Shown in pieces: positions 7,877-17,400 of a stretch of DNA of 48,422 nt. Numbering within the stretch: position 1 is the first letter of the stretch; the number at the start of each line of letters is the position of its first letter. A program made the translations under genes and the position numbers. The notes below the pieces were generated by a model. It was not told the DNA's origin, did no database searches, and saw nothing but the letters and a program-made list of their open reading frames with translations. Source of the stretch: Pseudomonadota bacterium (lineage in GTDB: Bacteria > Pseudomonadota > Gammaproteobacteria > Steroidobacterales > JBCBZW01). Where the stretch lies: NCBI GenBank assembly GCA_039193195.1, contig JBCCWS010000044.1, positions 1 to 48,422 of the forward strand, given 5' to 3'.

Positions 7877-9364
7877 ATGCACCGACGTACCTTCATTCAG
7901 GGCGGGCTCGCCTTGGCGAGCACCCCCCTGCTCGCCCGCGGCGGCGAGATCTCGAGCGCAGGGCCCGCACACTGGTCCCTCGGCTGGCGAGGCGTGACGC
8001 AAGATGCGTTCGAGCCCAGGGCGCTGTCGGTCACGGGGCGTCTGCCGCCTGCCCTGCAGGGGGGTGCGCTATACCGCAACGGACCGGCGCGGCTCGAGCG
8101 TGCCGGCGTGCGCTACCGTCACTGGTTCGACGGCGACGGCATGCTCCAGCGCTTTCGCTTCGGCGCCGAGTCGATCGTGCACGACGGTCGCTTCGTTCAG
8201 ACGGCGAAGTACCGCGAAGAACAGGCCGCCGATCGCTTCCTCTACAACGCCGCCGGCACGGCGCTGGCGCAGGCCACCGGCGGGCGCAACAACGACTCCG
8301 GCAACGTCGCCAACACGGCCCTGCTGCCGTGGAACGATGAGCTGCTCGCCCTTTGGGAGGGCGGCTCCGCCTACCGACTGGACCCGAACACGCTCGACAC
8401 GCTCGGCCGCAAGGACTGGCGCGACGATCTCCAGCACATGCCCTTCTCCGCGCACCCCCTGCGCGAGCACGACGGCACCCTGTGGAACTTCGGCAGCGCG
8501 CCCTATGCAGGCCGTTCGGGCACGATATTCGTATACCGAATCGACACCGACGGCACCGTGCTCGAGGCACAGGGCATCCCCACGCAGGTGCCGGGCTACC
8601 TCCACAGCTTCGCCATGAGCGAGCGGCACCTAATCTTCTATATCGGTGCGCATCTGTTCGAGCACGGCGCCGACACCTTCGTCGACAGTTTCCATTGGAC
8701 CGCGGACGTAGGCAGCCGAGTGCTGATCGTCGACAAGAACGATCTATCGAGGCAGCGGTGGTTCGAGGCGCCGCCAGGGTTCACCTTCCACTGCGCCGAC
8801 GCCTGGGACGAGGGGGAAGATGTGCTGATGCGCCTGTGCCTCTACGAGGACGCCAGCGTCATGCACAGCGGCATGTTCGCCCTGCTCGATCGCTCGCAGC
8901 ACGCGACCCCCGCTTACCCCGAGTTTGCCCGCGCAACGTTGGCGACCATGCGCGCCTCGCAGCGCGACGGCCAGCTACGGGTCGAGTCCACCGGCGAGCT
9001 CATGGAGTTCCCGGTGACCGACGCACGGGCCGCAGGGGGCACCTCACCGGTGTTCGGCGTGGGGCACGGCGATGCGTCCAATGCCACGTTCTCCAACGCG
9101 GTGGTTCGGGTGATGCCGCAGTCCGGTGAGGTCGAACGGTTCGTATTCGGCGATCAGTACATCGTGGAGGAGCCCCTGTTTGTGCCGTCGGGCGGCGTTG
9201 GGGAGGGGTGGTTGGTAGGCACCTTCCTCGATCTCGCAAAGCGTCGGTCGGGCGCGTACGTGCTGGATGCGGGGCGGCTGACTGAAGGCCCCGTGGCGCT
9301 TGCCCATATGGACCGGGTGTTGCCGCTGGGCTTCCACGGGTGCTTCGTGTCGCGCGCCGTGTGA
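7877..9364 (+). CDS. Carotenoid oxygenase family protein with Tat-like signal
   Basis: This 495-residue protein belongs to the carotenoid cleavage dioxygenase/RPE65 family of seven-bladed beta-propeller Fe(II) enzymes. These cleave alkene bonds of carotenoids, apocarotenoids or stilbenes with O2. The N-terminal block LYRNGPARLE...HWFDGDGMLQRF is typical. The four iron-binding histidines are plausibly H193 (SAHP), H243 (YLHSF), H305 (FTFHCADAW) and H487 (GFHGCF), all present. The N-terminus MHRRTFIQGGLALAS is a twin-arginine-like signal, so the folded enzyme may be exported, which is less usual for the family. It follows the DUF2141 gene closely. The substrate is unknown. Confidence 0.85.
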   Translation: MHRRTFIQGGLALASTPLLARGGEISSAGPAHWSLGWRGVTQDAFEPRALSVTGRLPPALQGGALYRNGPARLERAGVRYRHWFDGDGMLQRFRFGAESIVHDGRFVQTAKYREEQAADRFLYNAAGTALAQATGGRNNDSGNVANTALLPWNDELLALWEGGSAYRLDPNTLDTLGRKDWRDDLQHMPFSAHPLREHDGTLWNFGSAPYAGRSGTIFVYRIDTDGTVLEAQGIPTQVPGYLHSFAMSERHLIFYIGAHLFEHGADTFVDSFHWTADVGSRVLIVDKNDLSRQRWFEAPPGFTFHCADAWDEGEDVLMRLCLYEDASVMHSGMFALLDRSQHATPAYPEFARATLATMRASQRDGQLRVESTGELMEFPVTDARAAGGTSPVFGVGHGDASNATFSNAVVRVMPQSGEVERFVFGDQYIVEEPLFVPSGGVGEGWLVGTFLDLAKRRSGAYVLDAGRLTEGPVALAHMDRVLPLGFHGCFVSRAV

Positions 9365-9506
9365 GGGCCATGTAACACCAACGGCCACGAGCACTACGTG
9401 ACTACACAGCGGACGCTTGTCTTTGCCGAAGGCGCCCTTGCGATCTCTGATGCCACAGCCTCGCTCTTCTTCAAGCTAGATCTCGGGTGACATCCGAATC
9501 AGTTCA

Positions 9507-10502
9507 CTACAGTACCCCAGCAACGTAGCCGTAGTAGGCTCGGGAAAGATCTTCGTTGGAGAAGACTCGCTCCTCTATCGCGCCCCAAGTGCCATAGCGC
9601 AGCCGCGTTGACGATTCGTTCTCCTTTTTCACCTCAAGAAGGTTGATCCAGTGGTTAGGCAATAGGTCGCCAAACTTGCCCACATCGGCGCCCATGATGC
9701 TTCCCTCGATCAGGCAGCACACATCCCTCTCGCTACCTGCTTCGCAGGCCAGAAGGTGCTCGACCCCCTTGGTTTGAATGGCGTTCGTATCGTTGATCAC
9801 TGTGGTGTAGAGCCCCCACTCCTTCATCCAGTGCTCAATCTCCGATGGGGTGGTGATGCCCGATGCTTCCACCACAGGTCTCCAGAGCACGATCGCATCA
9901 CGCGTCTCCACGCCTCGGTATCCGAACAGGTTGAAATGGTCCCTAATGGCGGACAAGCACATCCAGTCCACTTGATTGTTGCGCCTCTTGCCGCGGTGAG
10001 TCTCTATCCCCCAGTTCGCATCGTATTTTCGCTCAACAAGACTCCGACTGGCCTTGACGCGATTTCGGCCGATCATGGCGGCGTGTGTTTCGAACAAACT
10101 GATCGCATAACGCGAGAACTGATCCACCTCCCGCCTAATAAAGAAGAACAAGAAGGCAGCGGGCCCACATAAGTTGTGTGCTCCCTGTTGGATCAGGTCC
10201 TTTTCCTGATCGCTACTCGTGATGAGCTCCAGGATGCTCGTTTCGAACTCTGCGATGGAGAAGTCCCAGCCACCCGTGAGTTTCTTCTCCTTGTCTTGAA
10301 ACTTAGCCACGAAGTTCGCCACCAACACCTTCGCTTTCGCCTTCTTGTCGGCGAATGCCTCCGGATCCAAAAGGGGCACCGGACCGGCCTTGAGATTAGT
10401 GTTGGGCTTAAGCACAGAGGGAAACTCGAGGGCACGGTGACCTTTACCTACAAGCGCTTGATCGACATCAAGGGGTTCCCTCTTTTTCTTCAGCAACGAC
10501 AT
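9507..10502 (-). CDS. Predicted papain-like cysteine peptidase, partner of the 1015-aa protein
   Basis: This 331-residue protein has no family I can name. A likely catalytic centre of papain/C39-like type is visible. QQ (105-106) precedes NLCGPAAF (C112), giving an oxyanion glutamine and a nucleophile at a helix start. NHWINLLEV carries H284, and RYGTWG (about 302-307) resembles the segment after the histidine in such peptidases. Other cysteines occur in pairs (CC near 262). The ATG at 10502 lies four bases after the stop of the upstream gene, so the two are translationally linked; an earlier in-frame start would overlap that gene. There is no signal peptide. It may be an effector or a processing enzyme for its partner; both are inferences. 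Confidence 0.6.
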   Translation of the reverse strand: MSLLKKKREPLDVDQALVGKGHRALEFPSVLKPNTNLKAGPVPLLDPEAFADKKAKAKVLVANFVAKFQDKEKKLTGGWDFSIAEFETSILELITSSDQEKDLIQQGAHNLCGPAAFLFFFIRREVDQFSRYAISLFETHAAMIGRNRVKASRSLVERKYDANWGIETHRGKRRNNQVDWMCLSAIRDHFNLFGYRGVETRDAIVLWRPVVEASGITTPSEIEHWMKEWGLYTTVINDTNAIQTKGVEHLLACEAGSERDVCCLIEGSIMGADVGKFGDLLPNHWINLLEVKKENESSTRLRYGTWGAIEERVFSNEDLSRAYYGYVAGVL

Positions 10503-10506
10503 GCCC

Positions 10507-13500
10507 CTAGGCCTCTCCCGCCTTGCCGAGGCTAGGATGCTCACCCGCTAGCGTCATGTTGATCGTATCCACACCGTCGGGCAGCACCACGCGCCCCGCC
10601 TCGATCGCCTTGGCTTGGGCCTCGATCTTCTTGCTGTGCGCCTGTTGATTCTCAATCTCGGCGTCACGCGCTTGATCGATATAGTCTTCCGTGGCCTTCT
10701 CGGAACTCACTTCCGTTTCAACTGTGTAAGCTCCGCTGTTCGTAAACCACGACTGCCGATCGAACACATTTCCAGAAGCAATACCCAAAATCCTCTCCTC
10801 CTCATCGAGCTCGAGGAATTGGACAGTATCTTCCGACCCGTCTGAGTACAGCACCTTCCTTTCCTTATGACGCTCCTTGATGTAGCGCTCCACCGAGGTG
10901 ATCACGGCGCTACGCTGCTCCTCGATTATCTCCGGGAACAACTGCTCCAACTGGTCGAGCCCATACACCTCGATTTGACTGACGTCTAGTCCAGGGATCA
11001 ACTCATCGCTGTATTCAACAACGACCTTTAGGCCTCTCAAGGACATGCTCATGTGGTACTTCTGCATGACTTGGAAGAACTTGTAGTTCACCGATCTCCC
11101 CTGGTTGATGTTAGAGAACTCTCTGGTCTCCTCGCGACTGTATGCACTAGTGCTAGTGTGGCTGAAGTTGGCGCGGAAATTGACTTCCTTATCGCGTGAG
11201 TAGCTTGATGCGACCTTCTCAAGCGACTGACTGACCTTCTTCTTCACTTCCTTGGTGCGATCCGAACTCTCCCCCGAAGCGCCCGCGCTACCGCCGGCCT
11301 TCCAAACACCGAAGTTGGCGCCACCGCTCGCCTTCGCATTCCATCGTTTGGTGGATTTCCTTTCCTTCTCCTGTTCGAAGGAATCGGTAAGCCGGTCCTC
11401 TAGCTCTTTGCTCTTGGAGTTCGAGACTTTCTCATTCTCCGATTGTTCGCGTGACTGAATGATCTCCTCGGATCGCTCAACGCCGAGCTTGATGACGCGC
11501 TTTTCGCCTGGAAAGAGACTCTCGACATGCGATAGCTTGCCCATCCAGTGCCCCGCTTCTCGACCCACCGTTACCGAATAGTTTTCTTGCAGGTAGATCC
11601 TAGGCTCATCCAGACTTCCTCGCCCTAAGGAAGGTGTGTGTACCGCATAGTACCCCTCTAGGCGCGACTCACTCGACGTCATCGGAATCATCTTTGGAAT
11701 CAGGAACAGCACACTATTCAGCTCTGCCAGTGAGCTGTCATCCAGTTCGTTCAGGATTGAATCAAGAGTGCGCCCCTCTTCACTAATGTACTGATCGTCG
11801 ACTATTGAGAAGGTAAAAATTTTCTTGTGGCCGTTTGTAACTCCTGCAATCTCTTTGGTATTGGCATCGACGACCACCCCAGGGAGGTGTTTCTCGGCGA
11901 ATACCTTCGCTTGGTCGAGACTTGAGAAGCTGGCCACAGAAACGGCTTGGTTCAGGTAGTTCTCCAAGGGCTGGTGATCCACCGCAACTACCTCGGGTAC
12001 CGATTTCGAGCGCCGCTCCACCACGTACCAACTACGCGTAAACGGTACCCTTCTGTGCCTTGGTGTTAGTTGGGTAAAGCACCTCGTTTTCGTTTTGTAC
12101 GTGAAGCCAAGAAACTTCTTTCGAGTTCTCTTGCACTTACGGATCGGCACCATATCCACCTTCGTCCGAAAGCGGCGCTCTCTCTTCTTCACGCGAACGT
12201 CGTAAATGACGGTCTTCTTGCGGGTCAGCTGGTACGTTCCATCAAGACTGAACGCCTGTTCGTTGGGCTGCGCATCCACTTTCAGTTCATACCCTTCTTT
12301 CTGAACCTCCTGCGAGAGCTTTTCGAAGTCCGTCTTGGCGCGATTCCAATGGGCGATCGCTCGGCGCAACTCCTCCTCTGCGCTATTGAGTGCCTCGAGC
12401 TCATTCTCGCTGGTGTCGTTGAACTTCTTCAGCGCCTTCTTGTGCCGAGTGCTTGCGATTCTCATCTCTGTCGACAGCGTGGTGGCGTCTTGCTGCCAGT
12501 ACAGAGGCTTCAAGTCTACAAAATCGATATAGGGCAACGGAGGCTCGTTGCCCTCGCCGAGAAATGGAATCTTCCCGTAGGAAAGGGGACGCTTCCTGTC
12601 CGCAAAGAACTTGTCGATGACGTCATAGAAGTACCCGTAGTCCGATCGCCGATAGGACCCTAAGGAGCGCATGTTGTTGGTCAGCGCCTCCCAAAACTCT
12701 TTCCCGCTCGTCACCATGGCTCTTCGACGTGAAAACTGATCCTTCAGGTGATCACTGAGGATTTCATCCAAGTCTTCGATGGACAAGGACACGTAGTAGG
12801 CGTTCTCGTCCGGATAGGTCGCGTACTTCAGCATTCCGCGCCAGTACTCCGGCTCCAGCTCGATCTCCAAGTCCGCACTCATCATGATGCTCTTGTCGGG
12901 GAACGACAGGATGTCTCTTCGACTCCAATTCGCAACCAATAAGCTATCGAAAGCGCTTGCGATGTCTTCCGCGTTCATCAGCTCTTCCATCTTCTCGTTC
13001 ACGGGCCAAGTGCCAGAAGAGAAGATATGAGGCAGCAAGGCTGCTAGCGCGACCTTGTCAAAGAGAAGATCGACCACATCCCGATCCACCGTTGCGATCC
13101 GCTCACTCTCGATGCTCATCAGAAAGTACAGTAGCTTCAGCGGATGGAGCTTAAGCGTATCTCCCTCCTCAAGAGGCGTTGGGTTCTCTGGGCTATCGAC
13201 TTCTTCTTCGATCACTCGCATGATCGGGTCCATCGCCACGTCGTAGTTAGGTATGTTCCCCTCTCCACCGACCACACTGTTGTTCTGTGAGTACTCCGTG
13301 CGAGACGCGAGCTCCTCTGCGCTGCGGTTCGGCGCGTCCTCCAAGCCCAAGCACTCTCTGAAGTCAGCTTTCGCTCCCTTGTGCATAGCATCCCAGGTGA
13401 GCGGCAGAAAACAGCGCAGATCAATGGCGATGCAAGGCATCTTCCGCAGTGAGGGCGCTTCGTCGCCAAGATCGATTTCTGACGATACGTCAATATAGGC

Positions 13501-13554
13501 GGTCCGACGATTGGCGACCTCTTCCATCTTGATCCGCGCAATGCTCTCGCTCAT
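10507..13554 (-). CDS. Large protein of unknown family, operon partner of the predicted peptidase
   Basis: The ATG at 13554 has a good Shine-Dalgarno (AAAGGAAG) and gives 1015 residues; the frame stays open upstream but without a plausible start. I recognise no family. Visible features are a mixed alpha/beta N-terminal third, a charged coiled-coil segment (about 362-422), and a strongly basic patch with conserved-looking cysteines (about 445-515; KCKRTRKKFLGF, RCFTQLTPRH). A second charged helix (about 693-740) leads into a Gly/Ser-rich stretch (742-765) and another helix. Then come SVNYKFFQVMQKYHMSM, beta-strands, and a coiled-coil tail (about 950-988). There is no signal peptide or membrane segment. 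Codon use looks less GC-rich than in the flanking genes, suggesting recent acquisition. It heads a two-gene operon with the cysteine peptidase. Confidence 0.75.
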   Translation of the reverse strand: MSESIARIKMEEVANRRTAYIDVSSEIDLGDEAPSLRKMPCIAIDLRCFLPLTWDAMHKGAKADFRECLGLEDAPNRSAEELASRTEYSQNNSVVGGEGNIPNYDVAMDPIMRVIEEEVDSPENPTPLEEGDTLKLHPLKLLYFLMSIESERIATVDRDVVDLLFDKVALAALLPHIFSSGTWPVNEKMEELMNAEDIASAFDSLLVANWSRRDILSFPDKSIMMSADLEIELEPEYWRGMLKYATYPDENAYYVSLSIEDLDEILSDHLKDQFSRRRAMVTSGKEFWEALTNNMRSLGSYRRSDYGYFYDVIDKFFADRKRPLSYGKIPFLGEGNEPPLPYIDFVDLKPLYWQQDATTLSTEMRIASTRHKKALKKFNDTSENELEALNSAEEELRRAIAHWNRAKTDFEKLSQEVQKEGYELKVDAQPNEQAFSLDGTYQLTRKKTVIYDVRVKKRERRFRTKVDMVPIRKCKRTRKKFLGFTYKTKTRCFTQLTPRHRRVPFTRSWYVVERRSKSVPEVVAVDHQPLENYLNQAVSVASFSSLDQAKVFAEKHLPGVVVDANTKEIAGVTNGHKKIFTFSIVDDQYISEEGRTLDSILNELDDSSLAELNSVLFLIPKMIPMTSSESRLEGYYAVHTPSLGRGSLDEPRIYLQENYSVTVGREAGHWMGKLSHVESLFPGEKRVIKLGVERSEEIIQSREQSENEKVSNSKSKELEDRLTDSFEQEKERKSTKRWNAKASGGANFGVWKAGGSAGASGESSDRTKEVKKKVSQSLEKVASSYSRDKEVNFRANFSHTSTSAYSREETREFSNINQGRSVNYKFFQVMQKYHMSMSLRGLKVVVEYSDELIPGLDVSQIEVYGLDQLEQLFPEIIEEQRSAVITSVERYIKERHKERKVLYSDGSEDTVQFLELDEEERILGIASGNVFDRQSWFTNSGAYTVETEVSSEKATEDYIDQARDAEIENQQAHSKKIEAQAKAIEAGRVVLPDGVDTINMTLAGEHPSLGKAGEA

Positions 13555-13768
13555 TTTTCTTCCTTTCGGTGAAAAGACCTGACGTCGCGACGATGGGGAA
13601 CCGTAGGCTCGGCCCGTGGCGCTAGCGCCAACTCCGCACCGATAGCTCGCATTCGCCTGCCGCGAATAGCGCGTCGCCCTGTTTGGAGCACTAGGCCCGC
13701 GCGAGATCATACATACGAGCACGTGCCAGTACGACAATGCACCTACGACCCTCTCGTGAGCCGCTCCA

Positions 13769-14265
13769 ACAGGTGGACCGCTCTTTGCAGCCTGCCGCCC
13801 ACGCGGGCTGCCGATCGGCAGCCTCACCTCGCAGTTCTGATCCAACAGCTATTTTGCACGGCCTGGGTGCATTCGTAACGCCAAGCTTTCGCTGCCCAGC
13901 CTACCTGCGCTACGTAGACGATTTCGCGCTGTCCTCCAACAACCCACAGGAACTGTGGGCGTGGAAGCGGGCGATCATCGACTTCCTCACGAGCCTGGGA
14001 CTGACTGTGCACGAGGCGCGCGCTGAGGTGACGCCCGTGACCGAGGGAATCCCCTGGCTAGGGGTCGTGGGGTTCCCGACCCATCGGCGGGTACAGGGGC
14101 GCAAGGTGCGGCAGGCTAAGCGACGGCTCGGGGAGCGCTACGAGGCGTGGCTATCCGGCAAGATCCGCTTCGGCGAGTTCGACGCAAGTGTGCAGGGCTG
14201 GGTGAACCACGTGCGGTATGCGGACAGCTGGCGCTTGCGAGCAAAGGTGCTTGGAGAGTTCGACC
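13769..14265 (+). pseudogene. Decayed DGR-type reverse transcriptase, C-terminal half only
   Basis: Two frames together spell the fingers/palm and thumb of a reverse transcriptase. Frame A (13769-13855) reads GPLFAACRPRGLPIGSLTSQF, then a TGA at 13838-13840 where a tryptophan codon would be natural, then SNSYF. Frame B takes over about 13855 and reads LGAFVTPSFRCPAYLRYVDDF (YVDD at 13911-13922), then GIPWLGVVGFPTHRRVQGRK and SVQGWVNHVRYADSWRLRAKV. The GLPIG-LTSQ box, the YxDD box and the NHVRYADSWRLR thumb are the pattern of diversity-generating-retroelement RTs rather than retrons or group II introns. The N-terminal half is absent, and a nonsense codon plus a frameshift are present, so it is not functional. 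It faces the NACHT-FGE target gene head-on. Confidence 0.7.
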
Positions 14266-14376
14266 TCAGGGCAGGAGGCGGACGCAAGCCACCCCGAGCG
14301 CCGCCGCGATCCTTGCCTGGCAGCGTCCGCCCAGCGATCGCGCCGACGTGGGTAGCAGCACGGTTTTGCGCGAAGA

Positions 14377-14396
14377 GCGGCCGCCTTCGCGGCCGC
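14377..14396. other. 8-bp stem, 4-nt loop hairpin downstream of the variable region
   Basis: GCGGCCGC-CTTC-GCGGCCGC forms a perfect 8-bp stem with a four-base loop (GAAG when read on the target-gene strand), 48 bases past the stop of the NACHT-FGE gene. In the Bordetella phage DGR a hairpin with the same stem and loop length lies just after the VR and promotes target recognition. The geometry matches; function here is inferred. It could also help terminate transcription, though no T-run follows. GCGGCCGC is itself a palindrome, so chance is not excluded. Between hairpin and stop lies a G/purine-rich tract. Confidence 0.45.
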
Positions 14397-14444
14397 GGCA
14401 ACAGGGGGCAGGGGATCAGTGGTCAGTGGGCAGAGACACAGCGC

Positions 14445-17400
14445 TCAGCGGGCGATGGGGGAAACACAACACAAACGAAAACCCACATAGTAGCGGCGGA
14501 AGCGCGGACCGAACCCGCCCCGACCCGAGGCACGCGCATCGTCTGGACCGCCGAGCCAGGAGCCGCCGCGCAACACCCGAGGATCATCGCCCCCAATTTG
14601 CGTCCGTTCCGGCTGCTTGTACTCGTTCATACACCACTCACGGACGTTACCTGAAAGATCCTCGATCCCGTAAGGCGAACGCCCCCGTCGGTACAGGCCG
14701 ACCACAGTCGTTTGCCGCATGAATTCCCCATCCCTGCCGCCGTCAAGAACGTTGGCTCGGCCGTTCTCGTACTCCGCTCCCCAGGGGTACTCGCGACCGT
14801 CCGTGCCGCGCGCTGCCCTCTCCCATTCCCACTCCGTCGGTAGGCGAACCTCAAATCCAAGCGCCTCGCTTAGCCATCGGCAGTACGCCACCGCGTCATA
14901 CCACGACACCCTTTCTCGAGGTCGGTTGGACTCGCCCCATGCACCGGCTCGGGGTGACGCTTCTCGCTTGGCGAGCCCGTCCCACCAGCGATCCTCTTCG
15001 TACCCCCGCGCGTCGATGAACGCTTGGAACTGCGCGTTTGTCACCGGGTAACGCGCGAGCCAAAACGTCTCCAGCTCTCGCGGCTCTCGCTTATCGCCGT
15101 ACAGATAGGACCCGCTAGGCACTTCCACCCACCCAATGTCGGGCAGCCCGCGCGCATCCAGTCCGGTGCCCGCCCGAGGGTCTCTCTGGCGCCCCAAGGA
15201 CAAGGCAAGCACATGCCGATCTCGGATCTCCACAGCATCATCGATCGCGTCCAGTGCAACCCGCTCCAGCCGCTCCCACAGCGCCCCCAGTGCCATCTGC
15301 TTCTTCAGCAACACCTCAGCACACTGCGCCGCGAAGGCAGCAAGCGACGGGTTGGCCGCCACCTCTTCGCGCTGCAGCCCTACAACCACCGCATCGAGCA
15401 GCTGATACCCCCACTGCGGGTCTCGGCGCGTGACGCCAGTAAACAAGAACATCAGCGTAGGCCGCCAGGCCTTTTCGCTACCACGCTCGCGCATCACGCG
15501 CAGCAGCCGATCGTCCGTTCGCTGCGTACGCAATAAGTAGTCCGCGGTAAGAAACTCCTGAAAGCTCAGGTGGAAAAACTGCAGCCGATCGTCGCCCGCC
15601 GGCAGCAACAGCCCCGAGCGCGACAGCAGCTGCTCACGCCGCTGCGCCGGCTGTGCGAGAGCAGCCTCCAGGCCACCTTCCACGTTCTCATTCAACCTGG
15701 CGAAGGCGGCGAGATGCTCGTCTGCCTCGTCATGCCCAACCCGCGCGGAGGGGGTGGCGCGGCCGCCCGAGGTGCCCACGTGCATGCCGTGGGCGATCGC
15801 CGACAAGCGCAGGCGCACCAGATTGCGTGCAGCGCCGTCCTCCCGGTAGCGGCCGTACAGCACGCTCGAGACCAGGCCGTCGTAGAGCTCGAACAGATCG
15901 TCAGGCAGGCGCTGACCCTGGGCAAACCGTATGCAGAGCGCCGTCAGCAGCAGCGGGCTCTCGGTGAGCTCCTCAAGGTGCGCCTTACCGGCGAGGTGGT
16001 CGATCAGCCCTTGCGTATTCTCCTGCGCCTTACCCGCATCCGTGGCCGCGTACCAGCGCTGAATGAACAGCGTCTGCAGGGGCCGTGGCATGCCCACCAG
16101 CGTCACGGAGGGGATTCCGAGCTTGAGCCGCTCCGCGTCGTTGAGGCCGTAGGGGCGGCTCGTCACCAGCACGCGGTTGCCGGCCTCTTCCCATGCGGGC
16201 AGCGCATCGGCGAGCCCGGTGAGCAGACAGGTGCGGGGATGCGCTTTGCGCGCCCCCACGTCCTGCACCGTCGGCACTTCGTCCACGCCATCAAGCACCA
16301 GCATGAGCTTGCCAGCCTCCAACGCCTTCAGGAAGCTGCTCCCGCAGAGCTCGCCCGGATGAGCGCGGTCCATGGCCGCCCCCAGCGCCTGCTCCAACTG
16401 GCGCCGTCGCCACTTGTGTACGCCCACCTGGGCATCGGGCTCAAAATCGCGCAGCTCCACCAGCACGGGCAACCTGCCGGCGAGCGCGACTGGGAGCTGC
16501 TCGGCGTAGTCCTCTGGCGCGGCGATACCGTGCGGGGGCACGGCGCCATTGGCCACCGTCCACGCCACCCAGCGCCCGAAGGTGGACTTGCCCGCACCAG
16601 GGGCACCCGAGAGGAACAGTGAACCCTCGCCTAAGCACTCCATCAGTAGCACAGGGCCTTCCTGTTCGCCGTCTGCGCTGGCGCGCGAACGACGGCGTTT
16701 GGCGTCGGCGTTGGATGCCTCCGCTGCCTCGCCGCCGCCTTCGCCCGGGCGCCGATCGGTCACGGCGGGCACGTACACCTGGCGCAGACGGCCGGCGTGC
16801 GCGTCCTGCGCTTCCAGGCCGAGCAGCTCCACGGTGCCGTACTCGCGCTTCACCCACTCGAGGTAAGCCCTTGGAACCGTGCCTTGCGACACGTGGGGCG
16901 GATCTTCGATGCCCTCGCGGTCCCGCCATGCGCGCACGGCGGCTTCCACCTTGGCCTCCAATTCCTCTAGGTGAGCGAAGTACTTGACGATCCCACCGCC
17001 CTCTCCGCGCAGCCAATCCTTGAAAGCCTGCAAGCGCTGCGTTGCGCGGTTGACGCGCGTAAACAGCGCCTGGGACGCCGTGCCCTGCTGCATCGCCTGG
17101 TTGAGTTCGTGAATGTCCTTCTTCGCGGCTGGCCAATCCGCCTTCTCATCCAGCACCATCGGCAGAATCTCGATGCCCGCGTCCCTAGCTGCCTCGCACT
17201 CCAGCCACACCATGCTCTTGCGTTCATCTGCGAGGCCGGGCTGCTGCTCCGGCTCCCAGCCGTAGCGGTGCGCCACGATCACGACCATCACCTTGCACTT
17301 GCGCACCTCGTCCAAGCAGATCTCGTAGGAGGTCTTCTTGCCCTGGGCTTCCCAGTAGCGCGTCATCGAGGGGTGGGCGTGGGCGGCGATCACGCCGTTG

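Noticed and set aside
13555-14444. Search for a DGR template repeat near the RT and VR
   Set aside because: No copy of the VR with AAC/AAT-rich codons was found on either strand. A short match (CGGTTTTGCGCG near 14371) to the sequence before the VR is too brief to count.
13737-14654. Reading the RT frame as an intact 305-residue gene
   Set aside because: RT similarity begins only at about residue 44 of that frame, upstream RT motifs lie in another frame with a stop, and the last 100 residues run into the antisense of paralog 2.
15570-16622. 350-residue plus-strand frame inside paralog 2
   Set aside because: It is the antisense of the NACHT region, with low-complexity His/Gln/Arg-rich content and no start signal; the minus strand holds the real gene.
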